From CAYYJR01 sp964472305 (GTDB lineage: Bacteria > Armatimonadota > Hebobacteria > CAIYQO01): a stretch of 64,000 bases of DNA. The stretch lies in NCBI GenBank assembly GCA_964472305.1, contig CAYYJR010000003.1, positions 186,001 to 250,000 on the forward strand, in the 5' to 3' direction. The notes under the pieces were generated by a model. That model saw only the letters and a list, made by a program, of their open reading frames with translations. It searched no databases and was not told where the DNA came from. This document shows positions 28,204-36,902 of this stretch, one piece after another. The position numbers were made by a program, and so were the translations under genes. Position 1 is the stretch's first letter. Each line of letters begins with the position of its first letter.

Positions 28204-30258
28204 ATGAACAGTTGTCGCACACAATCGCAGAATTTTCGTCGCCTGTGCCTCGCCGCCGTGCTGCTGCTGGCGGCGCTGTGGCCTGCCGCCGCGGAGGTTG
28301 ATCCGCAGCGCCTGTTGCTGTTGCGCGGGGTGATCGCGCTAGCAGACAAGCATCCCGATGCCGCGCTGGGCGACCTGCAAGGCGCCACGGAGATGGCCCC
28401 GGAAGACTGGCGCAGTCAGGCGCTGTATGGCCAGGCGCTGCAATTGGACGGGCAACTGCTGCTGGCAAAGGCGCAGTTCCGCCGCGCCACGCTGCTGGCG
28501 CCCAACACCGCGGAGGCATGGCAGATGACGGCACGCTTCGCGCGGGACACTGCCAACCCGCACCTGGAGCTAGCCGCGCTGGCCGGACAGGCGCGACTGT
28601 TTCCGGAAGATCCCCCATTGCTGCGTCGCATGGCGGCCGTCTACCGCGCGTTGGGCCGCGTTGCCGATGCCGACAAGCTCGATGCCGCCGTGCGCAACAG
28701 CATGCCCCCGCTGCAATTGGATTATCGCTACGAGATTCGCTTCCGTCCGGCTACACTCGCTGAACTGCAGCAACTGGCGAAGGATGACCCGACCAACACC
28801 GCGGTGCTGTCCGCGCAGGCCACCGCGCAGTGGGCCGCCAACGACCGCGCGGCGGCGTGCGACACGATGCGCCGGCTCTGCGCCCTTACGCCCACCAGCA
28901 TCGAGGCGATCAGCAACTACGCTCACGCCTGCCTGGCCACCGGGCAAACGGAGGAAGCGCTGCGCGTGCTGACGTCAGCCGCGCCGTTGGGCAACTACGC
29001 ACTCGACCGCGCACTGTCGCTATGGTGTCTGTCGCTGGGCCGTTATCAGCAGGCGGTCGAACCGTTGGAACGACTGTTGATGCGCAATCCCATCGACGTC
29101 GCGTTGAACCGGCAATTGGGCATGGCGATGCTGGCGAGCGGCGATGCGGAAGCGGCATGCGCCGGGCTGCGCATCGCCTGGCTGCGTGGGCACGATCACC
29201 TGACCGCGCAGGCGTACGCCACCGCGCTGCTGGCCGCGGGCCATCCGCAGGATGCGGAGACGCTGCTCAAGCAGGCGATGACACTGATGCCGAATGAAAC
29301 CGCGCTGGGATTGCAGCTCTCGCTGCTGTATCGTGACACGGGCCGGCTGGTGGAGGCGGCGGAGCTGACAACCGGATTGGCGAAAATCCGTCCAGAAACC
29401 GTCGAACTGCTCACCCTTGCCGGCGAGCGCTTTCACCGCGCGGGATTCCTCCAGCGCACCTACAGCGTGGCCTGCCAGTTGCGCGACGATTACCCCGCCG
29501 ACCTGGTCGCCGCGCATGGTGCGGTGCAGTTATTCCGCAAGCTGTCGATCTTGCCCGAAGCGCGCCTAACGCTGACCCGCTACCTGGGGCCCAGCTTCCC
29601 CTCGCCGCTGCCGTCACAAGAAATCCTGATGCTGGTGTCACGCTACGCCGCGGAGGACAACCGCATGGCGGAGGCCATCATCGCCCTCGACGAGATTATC
29701 ACATACCGCCCGCAATATCGCCCCGCCTACGCGCAACTCGCACGGTTATACATGCAGCGGGAGAACTGGGCCGATGCCAAACGCGTGCTGAACCAGGCGC
29801 TGGCACAATGGCCGCGCGACCCGGAATGCACGCTCGCGCTGGCACGCACCACCTGGCAGGAAGGCAATTATCCGCTGGCGCTGGCGGTCTACCAGCGCGC
29901 CACCGGACTGCTGCCGACCGCCGATCCCTGGCTGGAGATGGGCACGGTCTACCACGCCCAGGGGGACGAGGGTCGCGCGCGGGAGTGCTGGCAGACCGCC
30001 CAGACGAAGCTGGACGGCACTTTTCGCGCACGATTGAGCCTGTATAACAGCTTCCGCCGTACCGGCGAACTGGACCGCGCCGCCGAGTTGCTCAATGGAT
30101 TGGCGCAGGACGTGCGTGCCGAACGCGACCGTCGCACCGCTGCCTGGCGCCGCCAACTCGCCGATCGCGGCTTCACCGCCACCCCCGACGAATTGAACGC
30201 CTTGCTGCAACTGGAACCGGACCTGGTCGACCCGCCGCCGGCGGTGAGTGACCGGTAA
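28204..30258 (+). CDS. Exported TPR-repeat protein
   Basis: 684 aa. Residues 1-31 are a signal peptide (basic start, LCLAAVLLLAALWPAAAEV). The rest is a continuous array of helical repeats, at least a dozen TPR units: KHPDAALGDLQGATEMAP, QAVEPLERLLMRNP, DAETLLKQAMTLMPN, AEAIIALDEIITYRP, ADAKRVLNQALAQWP and so on. It is Ala/Leu-rich with no catalytic motif. Likely a periplasmic scaffold, possibly for polysaccharide export or envelope assembly. It lies 25 bp after truB on the same strand and has no obvious promoter, so it is probably co-transcribed. Confidence 0.8.
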   Translation: MNSCRTQSQNFRRLCLAAVLLLAALWPAAAEVDPQRLLLLRGVIALADKHPDAALGDLQGATEMAPEDWRSQALYGQALQLDGQLLLAKAQFRRATLLAPNTAEAWQMTARFARDTANPHLELAALAGQARLFPEDPPLLRRMAAVYRALGRVADADKLDAAVRNSMPPLQLDYRYEIRFRPATLAELQQLAKDDPTNTAVLSAQATAQWAANDRAAACDTMRRLCALTPTSIEAISNYAHACLATGQTEEALRVLTSAAPLGNYALDRALSLWCLSLGRYQQAVEPLERLLMRNPIDVALNRQLGMAMLASGDAEAACAGLRIAWLRGHDHLTAQAYATALLAAGHPQDAETLLKQAMTLMPNETALGLQLSLLYRDTGRLVEAAELTTGLAKIRPETVELLTLAGERFHRAGFLQRTYSVACQLRDDYPADLVAAHGAVQLFRKLSILPEARLTLTRYLGPSFPSPLPSQEILMLVSRYAAEDNRMAEAIIALDEIITYRPQYRPAYAQLARLYMQRENWADAKRVLNQALAQWPRDPECTLALARTTWQEGNYPLALAVYQRATGLLPTADPWLEMGTVYHAQGDEGRARECWQTAQTKLDGTFRARLSLYNSFRRTGELDRAAELLNGLAQDVRAERDRRTAAWRRQLADRGFTATPDELNALLQLEPDLVDPPPAVSDR

Positions 30259-30358
30259 GGAGTGGCGAGTCACCGTCACTGTTTTTCACAAGCGAAAGCC
30301 CGGCCGTCACAGCGTAACCACTCGTCACGCACCACTCGCCACTACCCCGTCACTCGCC

Positions 30359-30387
30359 TTGACAAGGGGGAAACGCCTTCGTATACT
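30359..30387 (+). promoter_or_regulatory. Strong sigma-70-like promoter of lysA
   Basis: TTGACA (30359-30364), exactly 17 bp, TATACT (30382-30387). Start expected near 30394, giving a leader of about 180 nt before lysA. Confidence 0.8.
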
Positions 30388-30393
30388 TGCTGC

Positions 30394-30519
30394 AATGTCT
30401 TCCGCCCTGATACGATTACGACGGATTGGGGTGAAACCGTGCGGTGGGTAGCCGCGTGGTACTTCCCCGCACGTCTGCCCGCCGCAGGAGACCGCAACCC
30501 CTGCGGCGTTTTCATTTTC
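30394..30519 (+). promoter_or_regulatory. Structured leader with attenuator-type terminator upstream of lysA
   Basis: The leader ends in an intrinsic terminator: stem 30481-30488 with 30500-30507, then GTTTTCATTTTC. Upstream, 30441-30449 can pair over 9 bp (two G-U) with 30477-30485, which includes the first five bases of the terminator stem. A third helix, 30438-30444 with 30467-30473 (7 bp perfect), competes for the same 5' strand. This is the layout of an antiterminator/terminator switch. It does not match the lysine riboswitch, and no convincing T-box stem I was found. The ligand is unknown; lysine, tRNA-Lys or diaminopimelate would fit the gene. Confidence 0.6.
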
Positions 30520-30577
30520 GCCCGGCGGGCGGGATATGTGAGCGGGACAGCACACGGCGTCCCGAGAGAGAGGGCTA

Positions 30578-31903
30578 ATGATGTTGCTCGGAACCCAGCG
30601 TATCAACGCGAACGGTCATCTGGAAATCGGCGGGTGCGATACCGTCGCGCTGGCACAGGAATTCGGCACGCCGCTGTATGTGATGGACGAGGCGTGCATT
30701 CGCGAGAAGTGCCGCGCGCTGCGCACGGCGTATGCGCAGCGGTATCCCGATTCGCTGATGCTGTTTGCCTCCAAGGCTTTCATGAACCAGGCGATCTGCC
30801 GCATCATCGAAGAAGAAGGACTCGGATTGGATCTCTCCTCGGGCGGGGAGGTGTATACCGCGCTGAAGGCCGGCTTCCCCATGGAGCGCACCTATCTGCA
30901 TGGCAACAACAAGACGCTGCCGGAACTGGAGCTGGCGCTGGACGCCGGCGTGGGCCGCATCGTGCTGGATAACGAGCGGGAGATGGACCTGCTGCAAGAG
31001 GTTGCCGCGCGCCGCGGCATGACGCAGCCGGTGATGCTGCGCGTGGCGCCGGGCATCAAGCCGGAAACCCACAGCTACATTTCCACCGGGCAGATCGATA
31101 CCAAATTCGGATTGGGCATGTCCACTGGTTGCGCCCTGCGCGGGCTGAGCAAGGCGATGCGCCTGCCCAACCTCGACGTGGTCGGCGTGCATTGCCACAT
31201 CGGTTCCAACATCATGGGACTCGATTCCTTCGAGATGGCCGCGCGCATGATGATCCGCTTTGCCGCACAGGTGCGCGACGAGATCGGCTTGACCATCCGC
31301 GAACTGAACCTCGGCGGCGGCGTGGGGGTGCGCTACAAGAGCAGCGACCGCCCGCCCAGCCAGGAAGATTACGCGGAAGCGGTGATCACCGGCGTGCACG
31401 AGGAAGTGGAGAAGGCGGGGCTGCCGCATCCACGCATTTTGCAGGAGCCCGGCCGCTACATCGTGGGCGAGGCGGGCACCACTCTCTACACCATCGGCAC
31501 CATCAAGGACGTGCCGAACATTCGCCGCTATGTGAGCGTGGACGGCGGCATGAGCGACAACCCCCGCCCGGCGCTGTATGAGGCGAAATACGAAGCCATC
31601 GTGGCGAACAAGCCACACGCGCCCATGACCCAGGAAGTGCGGCTGGCGGGTAAGCATTGCGAGTGCGACAATTTGATCTTCGACCTGCCGCTGCCGGAAG
31701 TGGAGGCGGGCGACATCCTGGCGGTGCAGACCACCGGCGCCTACAACTACACTATGTCGTCGAACTACAATCGCTTCACACGGCCCGCAGTGGTACTGGT
31801 GAACGACGGCGCCGCCGAGGTGATCGTCGCCCGCGAAACGCTGGATGATGTCCTCGCGCACGACCGCATTCCCGCGCGCCTGGAGAAGAAAATCATTGCC
31901 TGA
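30578..31903 (+). CDS. lysA: Diaminopimelate decarboxylase LysA
   Basis: PLP enzyme making L-lysine from meso-diaminopimelate. 441 aa; fold type III. The PLP lysine is K66 in MLFASKAF. Also seen are the substrate and phosphate-binding HCHIGSNI, LNLGGGVGVRY, EPGRYIVGEAG, and the CECDNLIFD motif carrying the active-site Cys of the partner subunit, then GAYNYTMSSNYNRF. The start after GAGAGAGGGCTA has a second ATG adjacent. It is controlled by the upstream strong promoter and attenuator-like leader. Confidence 0.97.
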   Translation: MMLLGTQRINANGHLEIGGCDTVALAQEFGTPLYVMDEACIREKCRALRTAYAQRYPDSLMLFASKAFMNQAICRIIEEEGLGLDLSSGGEVYTALKAGFPMERTYLHGNNKTLPELELALDAGVGRIVLDNEREMDLLQEVAARRGMTQPVMLRVAPGIKPETHSYISTGQIDTKFGLGMSTGCALRGLSKAMRLPNLDVVGVHCHIGSNIMGLDSFEMAARMMIRFAAQVRDEIGLTIRELNLGGGVGVRYKSSDRPPSQEDYAEAVITGVHEEVEKAGLPHPRILQEPGRYIVGEAGTTLYTIGTIKDVPNIRRYVSVDGGMSDNPRPALYEAKYEAIVANKPHAPMTQEVRLAGKHCECDNLIFDLPLPEVEAGDILAVQTTGAYNYTMSSNYNRFTRPAVVLVNDGAAEVIVARETLDDVLAHDRIPARLEKKIIA

Positions 31904-32060
31904 ACTCCGCAATAAATACTGCGAAAATGGGGCGCGGTGGTTGCGCTACGGCTACGGGGGCGGGGGAAAGGCATTCCCGCCGGTCTGGTTTCACCCACTG
32001 GCTGGTCGCCTGTTTGGTAGCGCTACGACGGGTGCACTCAACGTCTAACCGCATGGCATC

Positions 32061-32103
32061 GTAAAAAATAGAACCCCCCGCGCACATTCGGGCGCGGGGG
32101 GTT
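32061..32103 (-). terminator. Intrinsic terminator of nrdJ
   Basis: A perfect 13-bp GC-rich stem (32070-32082 with 32091-32103), 8-nt loop, followed on the minus strand by TATTTTTTACG. It lies 31 nt beyond the nrdJ stop: a textbook Rho-independent terminator. Confidence 0.9.
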
Positions 32104-32134
32104 CATACGTTGACGCAGTGCGTCTGAAAACCGC

Positions 32135-34909
32135 TTAGCTGCACCCGCTGGTGCCGCCGCAGTTGAGGCACTTGTAGCAGGAGCCGTTGCGCACCATGAT
32201 CTCGCCGCAGCTCGGACAGGGAGGCGCGTCGGACTGGTTGTCGAAGCTAAGCGCGCGGCCTTCCACCTGCTGCACCAGTTCGGCGACTTCCTGTTCAATG
32301 GTGGGGACGACGTCCTCACCGTTCTCCTCGACGGATTCCACCTGCGTCGGGGTGACGTAGTTGGCGGTAATCTCCTTGGGCAGGAACTTGATCGCCAGCC
32401 AGCGGAAAATATAGTCCACGATCGACTTCGCCATCGGGATTTCCTTGTTCGTGGTCCACCCGGAGGGTTCGAAGCGGGAGTGACTGAACTTGTTCACCAG
32501 TGCCTGCAGCGGCACGCCGTATTGCAGCGCCATGGAGATCGCGATGGCGAAGGAATCCATCAATCCGGACACCACCGACCCTTGCTTGGACATTTTGATA
32601 AAGATTTCGCCGGGGGTGCCGTCATCGTAGAGGCCGACGGTAATGTAGCCTTCGTGCCCGCCAACGCTAAACTTGTGGGTGACGGCACGGCGTTCGTCGG
32701 ACAACCGGCGGCGCATCGCCTTGAACTCCAGCTTGGTGTCGGCCTTCTTCGCTGCGCCCGGCGCGTTGTCTTTATTGGTGGAAAGCGGCTGGGTGCGCTT
32801 GCTGCCGTCGCGATAAATCGCCACCGACTTCACTCCCAGGCGCCACGCCTCCAGGTACAACTCGACGATGTCGGTCACTTCCGCCTCTTTGGGCAGGTTC
32901 ACCGTCTTGCTGATGGCGCCGGAGAGATACGGCTGCACGGCGGCCATCATGCGCAGGTGGCCCATGTAATGAATGGAGCGGATGCCATTGGACGGTTTGA
33001 ACGCGCAGTCGAACACCGCCAGGTGCTCGTCCTTCAGCCCCGGCGCGCCTTCGATGGTGCCGTTCTGCTCGATGTAATGCAGAATCTCCGATATCTGCGC
33101 GTCGGTGTAGCTCAGGTGCTTCAACGCGGAGGGCACCGTCTGGTTGACGATCTTCAGCATGCCGCCGCCGGCCAGCTTCTTATACTTCACGAGCGCGATA
33201 TCCGGCTCGATGCCGGTGGTGTCGCAATCCATCATGAAACCGATGGTGCCGGTCGGCGCCAGCAGTGTGGTCTGCGCGTTGCGGTAGCCATACTCCTCGC
33301 CCAGCTTGATCGCTTCGTCCCACACCGTGCGCGCCGCCTTGATCAGGTCGCGTACGCTGCGCAGCCGCTCGATGCGGTCCACCTGCGCGCGGTGCTTGTG
33401 GATGACGCGCAGGAACGGCTCGCGATTCTTCACGTATTCACTGAAGGTGCCCACGCGTGAGGCGAGCTCCGCGGAGGTCAGATAAGACTGACCGGTCATA
33501 ATCGCGGTGATGGCGGCGGCCAGCGCGCGGCCTTCGTCGCTGTCGTACGGCAGGCCGTAGGCCATCAACAGCGCGCCCAGGTTGGCGTACCCGAGACCGA
33601 GCGGGCGGAAGCGCTTGGAGTTGTTGCCGATCTGCGTCGTGGGGTAGGAGGCGCGATCGACGATGATGTCCTGCGCCATGATCATGATGCGCACCGCACG
33701 GCGCAGCGACTCGATGTCGAATTCGCCATGCGCCTTGCGGAAGTTCATCAGGTTCAGCGACGCCAGGTTGCAGGCGCTGTCGTCCACGAACATGAACTCC
33801 GAGCACGGGTTGCTGGCATTGATGCGGCCCGAATTCGGACAGGTATGCCACTCGTTGATAGTGGTGTCGAATTGGATGCCCGGATCGCCGCACAGGTGGG
33901 CGGCTTCCGCCATGGCGTGCATCAGGTTGCGCGCCTTGAACTGCTCCATCTTCTCGCCGTTGGTCACCGCGCGCGTGTGCCATTCCTTGTCACGAATCAC
34001 CGCGTCCATGAAATCATCGGTGACGCGCACGCTGTTATTGGAGTTCTGGAACATCACGCTGGAGTAGGCCTCGCCGCCGAAGGAGCCATCATACCCCGCG
34101 TCGATCAGCGCCCATGCCTTCTTTTCCTCGTGCGCCTTGCAGTTGATGAAGTCGAGAATATCGGGATGGTCGATATTGAGGATGACCATTTTCGCCGCGC
34201 GGCGCGTGCGCCCGCCCGACTTGATCACCCCGGCGAAGGCATCATACCCGCGCATGAACGAGACGGGCCCGGAGGCGAAACCGCCGCTGGACAGCCGTTC
34301 GCGACTGGCGCGCAGGCTGGAAAAATTGGTGCCGGTGCCGGAACCATATTTGAAGAGCATCCCTTCCGTGCGCGCCAACCCGAGAATGGCATCCATGGTG
34401 TCTTCGACGGAGTTGATAAAGCAGGCGGAGCACTGCGGCTCGGTCTCGATGCCCACGTTGAACCACACCGGGCTGTTGAACGCCGCCTTCTGAAAGAGCA
34501 GCAGGTGGGTCAGTTCGTCACCGAAGGTGCGCGCTTCCGCGGCATTGCGAAAGTAGCCGTCCTCCTGGCCCCAGCGGGTGATGGTCTCCGCGACGCGGGT
34601 GATGAGCACCTTCAGGCTCTTCTCACGGACGGATTGTCCCGTTCCCACGCGGAAATACTTGGACACGACAACATTGGTGGCCATCTGCGACCAGAAAGCC
34701 GGCATCTCCACGTCGTTTTGCTCGAAGATCACTTCGCCGTTTTCGGCGGTGATGCTGGCATAGCGTTCTTCCCACTCCACTTCGGTGAAGGGGTGCACGC
34801 CTTCGGTGGTAAAGTAGCGTTCGATGCGAAGGGCGCCGGCGGGATCAGGGGCGAATAGCCCGTCCTCAGCGTTCGGCCGTCCGTTCGCGGGTACATCCAA
34901 ACTGGCCAT
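32135..34909 (-). CDS. nrdJ: Class II (adenosylcobalamin-dependent) ribonucleotide reductase
   Basis: Makes deoxyribonucleotides using a B12-generated thiyl radical, independent of oxygen. 924 aa. Motifs: the redox Cys in PQCSACFINSV, KYGSGTGTNFSSLR, the NPCSE active-site pentad (NPCSEFMFVDDSACNLASLNL), and QTTLLAPTGTIGFMMDCDTTGIEPD. The C-terminal tail has a zinc-ribbon CPSCG...CLNCGG and a final SGCS. The start at 34909 follows TTTGGAGG; the frame extends ten codons further. It lies 124 bp after nrdR on the same strand, so it is under NrdR control or co-transcription is likely. Confidence 0.97.
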   Translation of the reverse strand: MASLDVPANGRPNAEDGLFAPDPAGALRIERYFTTEGVHPFTEVEWEERYASITAENGEVIFEQNDVEMPAFWSQMATNVVVSKYFRVGTGQSVREKSLKVLITRVAETITRWGQEDGYFRNAAEARTFGDELTHLLLFQKAAFNSPVWFNVGIETEPQCSACFINSVEDTMDAILGLARTEGMLFKYGSGTGTNFSSLRASRERLSSGGFASGPVSFMRGYDAFAGVIKSGGRTRRAAKMVILNIDHPDILDFINCKAHEEKKAWALIDAGYDGSFGGEAYSSVMFQNSNNSVRVTDDFMDAVIRDKEWHTRAVTNGEKMEQFKARNLMHAMAEAAHLCGDPGIQFDTTINEWHTCPNSGRINASNPCSEFMFVDDSACNLASLNLMNFRKAHGEFDIESLRRAVRIMIMAQDIIVDRASYPTTQIGNNSKRFRPLGLGYANLGALLMAYGLPYDSDEGRALAAAITAIMTGQSYLTSAELASRVGTFSEYVKNREPFLRVIHKHRAQVDRIERLRSVRDLIKAARTVWDEAIKLGEEYGYRNAQTTLLAPTGTIGFMMDCDTTGIEPDIALVKYKKLAGGGMLKIVNQTVPSALKHLSYTDAQISEILHYIEQNGTIEGAPGLKDEHLAVFDCAFKPSNGIRSIHYMGHLRMMAAVQPYLSGAISKTVNLPKEAEVTDIVELYLEAWRLGVKSVAIYRDGSKRTQPLSTNKDNAPGAAKKADTKLEFKAMRRRLSDERRAVTHKFSVGGHEGYITVGLYDDGTPGEIFIKMSKQGSVVSGLMDSFAIAISMALQYGVPLQALVNKFSHSRFEPSGWTTNKEIPMAKSIVDYIFRWLAIKFLPKEITANYVTPTQVESVEENGEDVVPTIEQEVAELVQQVEGRALSFDNQSDAPPCPSCGEIMVRNGSCYKCLNCGGTSGCS

Positions 34910-34947
34910 GGGGTCGACCTCCAAAGAAAATAATAACACTGACTATC

Positions 34948-35007
34948 GCCCGGAATGCCGGGCACGGTGTGTGAATAGTACATCGTTGGCGGGCGCTGTG
35001 CGCCCGC
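34948..35007 (-). other. Two hairpins between nrdR and nrdJ
   Basis: 34948-34963 (6-bp stem, AATG loop) and 34989-35007 (8-bp perfect GC stem, TGT loop). No U-tract follows either, so they may be RNA-processing or partial-attenuation elements in a nrdR-nrdJ transcript. Confidence 0.4.
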
Positions 35008-35033
35008 ATGCTGCCGGCGCCGCGCGCCGAGGA

Positions 35034-35534
35034 TCATTGGTCAAAGAGCTGTGGTTGCCCTTCGCTTTTGCGCTGTTGCTCGCTGTGTTCGAACAGGCGC
35101 TCTACCTCGTGCAGGAAGGAGTTGATATCGCGAAACTCCTTGTAGACCGAGGCAAAGCGGACATAGGCGACTTCGTCCAGGTCGCGCAACCGCCCCATCA
35201 CCAGATCGCCGACGCGCGTCGAGGAAATTTCATCGGTCAGTGTGTCGCGCAGCGTCCGCTCGATATCGTATACGATCTGCTCGACCGCCTGCCGACTGAC
35301 GGGACGCTTCTCGCACGCCTTGGTGATGCCCTCCACCAATTTATCGCGGTCGAACGGCTCGCGCCGGCCATCCTTTTTGATCACGTAGAGCGGGGGATCC
35401 TCGTAGCGCTCGTAGGTGGTGAAGCGGCGGCGACACTCCTGGCATTCGCGACGGCGGCGGATGGTTCCTTGCTCATCGTTGGCGCGGGTTTCTATCACTC
35501 GCGTGTCTTCGGCGTGGCAAATCGGGCAGCGCAC
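35034..35534 (-). CDS. nrdR: Transcriptional repressor NrdR
   Basis: ATP/dATP-sensing repressor of ribonucleotide reductase genes. 166 aa: the N-terminal zinc ribbon has C3, C6, C31 and C34 (MRCPIC..., CQEC), with the DNA-binding [18 protein letters not shown]; the ATP-cone begins at [20 protein letters not shown] and ends with [14 protein letters not shown]. All are intact. It precedes nrdJ, its expected target. Its own promoter contains an inverted repeat (see 35581-35609), suggesting autoregulation. Confidence 0.97.
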   Translation of the reverse strand: MRCPICHAEDTRVIETRANDEQGTIRRRRECQECRRRFTTYERYEDPPLYVIKKDGRREPFDRDKLVEGITKACEKRPVSRQAVEQIVYDIERTLRDTLTDEISSTRVGDLVMGRLRDLDEVAYVRFASVYKEFRDINSFLHEVERLFEHSEQQRKSEGQPQLFDQ

Positions 35535-35580
35535 GGACGATTCCTTTTGGACGAAAAATCTACATCTGGTGGTGAAAATT

Positions 35581-35609
35581 ATTGTACACCCCTAGTCATA
35601 GGGGGTCAA
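35581..35609 (-). promoter_or_regulatory. nrdR promoter with operator-like inverted repeat in the spacer
   Basis: On the minus strand: TTGACC (35609-35604), 17-bp spacer, TACAAT (35586-35581). The perfect inverted repeat CCCCTA-GTCA-TAGGGG (35589-35604) fills the spacer. Its 16-bp length equals an NrdR box, though the bases differ from the ACACTATATATAGTGT-like consensus. Binding there would block RNA polymerase. Confidence 0.6.
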
Positions 35610-35750
35610 GGGGGTTTGGTGGCGTTTGTGCAAAATCTTCCTCTTGCGGTGTAACCGCATGGGGAGCAGCGAAGAGCCGAGGGTGACCATCAGCAAAATT
35701 GCACGGGCAGACACGCCGGAGCGCGTGGGCTCTCCACTTCTCTGAGCGAC

Positions 35751-35783
35751 GCATGGCCCGCGAGCGGTGCTCGCGGGCCATGC
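35751..35783 (-). terminator. Hairpin downstream of pdxS
   Basis: A perfect 15-bp stem (35751-35765 with 35769-35783) with loop GGT, starting 22 nt after the pdxS stop. It is very stable, but no U-tract follows. Confidence 0.6.
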
Positions 35784-35805
35784 GGTCGACCGGGGATTGC
35801 GCGCG

Positions 35806-36690
35806 TTACCAGCCGCGAGAGGCCAGGCGCTCCTCCTCGGGAATGGTGCTCATCTCCAACCCGCGCATGGGGGTGCCCAAACCGGCGGAGATCTCCGCCA
35901 GCATGTCGGGACGGTCGTAATAAGTGGTGGCGTCCACCATGGCCTTCGCGCGGCGGGCGGGGTCGGACGACTTGAAAATGCCGCTGCCCACGAAGACCGC
36001 CTCGGCGCCGAGTTGCATCATCAGCGCGGCGTCGGCGGGAATGGCCACGCCGCCGGCGGAGAAATTCGGCACCGGCAGCTTGCCGTTTTCATGAATGAAG
36101 ACCACCAGGTCATACGGCGCGCCCAGTTCTTTGGCCACCATCATCAACTCGTCTTCGCGCATGCTCTGGATGCGGCGCATCTCACTCTGCACCGTGCGCA
36201 TGTGGCGGACAGCCTCGACGATGTTGCCGGAGCCGGCTTCGCCTTTCGTGCGGATCATCGCGGCGCCTTCGCCAATGCGGCGCAGCGCTTCGCCCAGGTC
36301 GCGGCACCCGCACACGAACGGCACTTTAAAGGCGTGCTTGTCGATGTGATAACGGTCGTCGGCGGGGGTGAGCACTTCGGATTCATCCACGAAGTCCACG
36401 CCCAGCGCTTCCAGAATCTGCGCCTCCGCGAAATGCCCGATGCGCGCTTTCGCCATCACCGGGATGGAGACCGTCGCCTGGATCTCTTTGATGACCAGCG
36501 GGTCGGACATGCGGGCCACGCCACCATCGGCGCGGATGTCCGCCGGCACGCGCTCCAGCGCCATCACCGCCACCGCGCCCGCCTCTTCGGCGATTTTCGC
36601 TTGTTCGGCATTGGTGACGTCCATAATGACGCCGCCGCGCAGCATCTCCGCCAGTCCCACTTTATTGCGCCAGGTTGATTTTTCTGCCAT
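35806..36690 (-). CDS. pdxS: Pyridoxal 5'-phosphate synthase subunit PdxS
   Basis: TIM-barrel synthase that builds PLP from ribose 5-phosphate, glyceraldehyde 3-phosphate and ammonia delivered by PdxT. 294 aa. Seen: GGVIMDVTN, the first catalytic lysine in [11 protein letters not shown], the second in [54 protein letters not shown] split into its usual elements, and the C-terminal SRGW. pdxT usually follows but is not in this window. PLP from this enzyme serves DapL and LysA encoded nearby. The ribosome site is GAGGCGAATTACC. Confidence 0.97.
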   Translation of the reverse strand: MAEKSTWRNKVGLAEMLRGGVIMDVTNAEQAKIAEEAGAVAVMALERVPADIRADGGVARMSDPLVIKEIQATVSIPVMAKARIGHFAEAQILEALGVDFVDESEVLTPADDRYHIDKHAFKVPFVCGCRDLGEALRRIGEGAAMIRTKGEAGSGNIVEAVRHMRTVQSEMRRIQSMREDELMMVAKELGAPYDLVVFIHENGKLPVPNFSAGGVAIPADAALMMQLGAEAVFVGSGIFKSSDPARRAKAMVDATTYYDRPDMLAEISAGLGTPMRGLEMSTIPEEERLASRGW

Positions 36691-36744
36691 GGTAATTCGC
36701 CTCTGCTTGTTGTCCCGATGGAATCGGGAAAATTTGACGCGTCT

Positions 36745-36773
36745 ATTGTACTGGAAAGCGTCCGGCGCGTCCA
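36745..36773 (-). promoter_or_regulatory. Candidate pdxS promoter
   Basis: TGGACG (36773-36768), 17-bp spacer, TACAAT (36750-36745) on the minus strand, about 55 nt before the pdxS start. Confidence 0.5.
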
Positions 36774-36832
36774 GACCGGAACGCGCGACCGCGGGGCGAT
36801 CGCGACGAAGGCCTGCTCAGGGCAACAGCCTG

Positions 36833-36841
36833 TGGTATACT
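36833..36841 (+). promoter_or_regulatory. Extended -10 promoter of the first secreted paralogue
   Basis: TGgTATACT, with a poor -35, 61 nt upstream of the ATG at 36903. Confidence 0.5.
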
Positions 36842-36902
36842 GGTATGTCGGGCAAGGGAATGGCCGCCATCGCGGCCACGACAATCCATGAAGGAGCATC
36901 GG

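Larger units (their letters stand above)
30259..30577 (+). other. Intergenic region between the TPR gene and lysA
   Basis: 319 bp. The first 100 bp hold imperfect repeats of C/T-CACTCG-C/T-CAC; the rest is the lysA promoter and structured leader described separately. Confidence 0.6.

Noticed and set aside
30394..30519. T-box or lysine riboswitch assignment for the lysA leader
   Set aside because: No full T-box stem I or AGGGTGG-ACCGCG motif, and the lysine riboswitch core is absent; only the terminator and competing helices can be shown.
34936..34955. Second NrdR-box-like site before nrdJ (ACACTGACTAT)
   Set aside because: It matches only one half of the consensus and has no symmetric partner.
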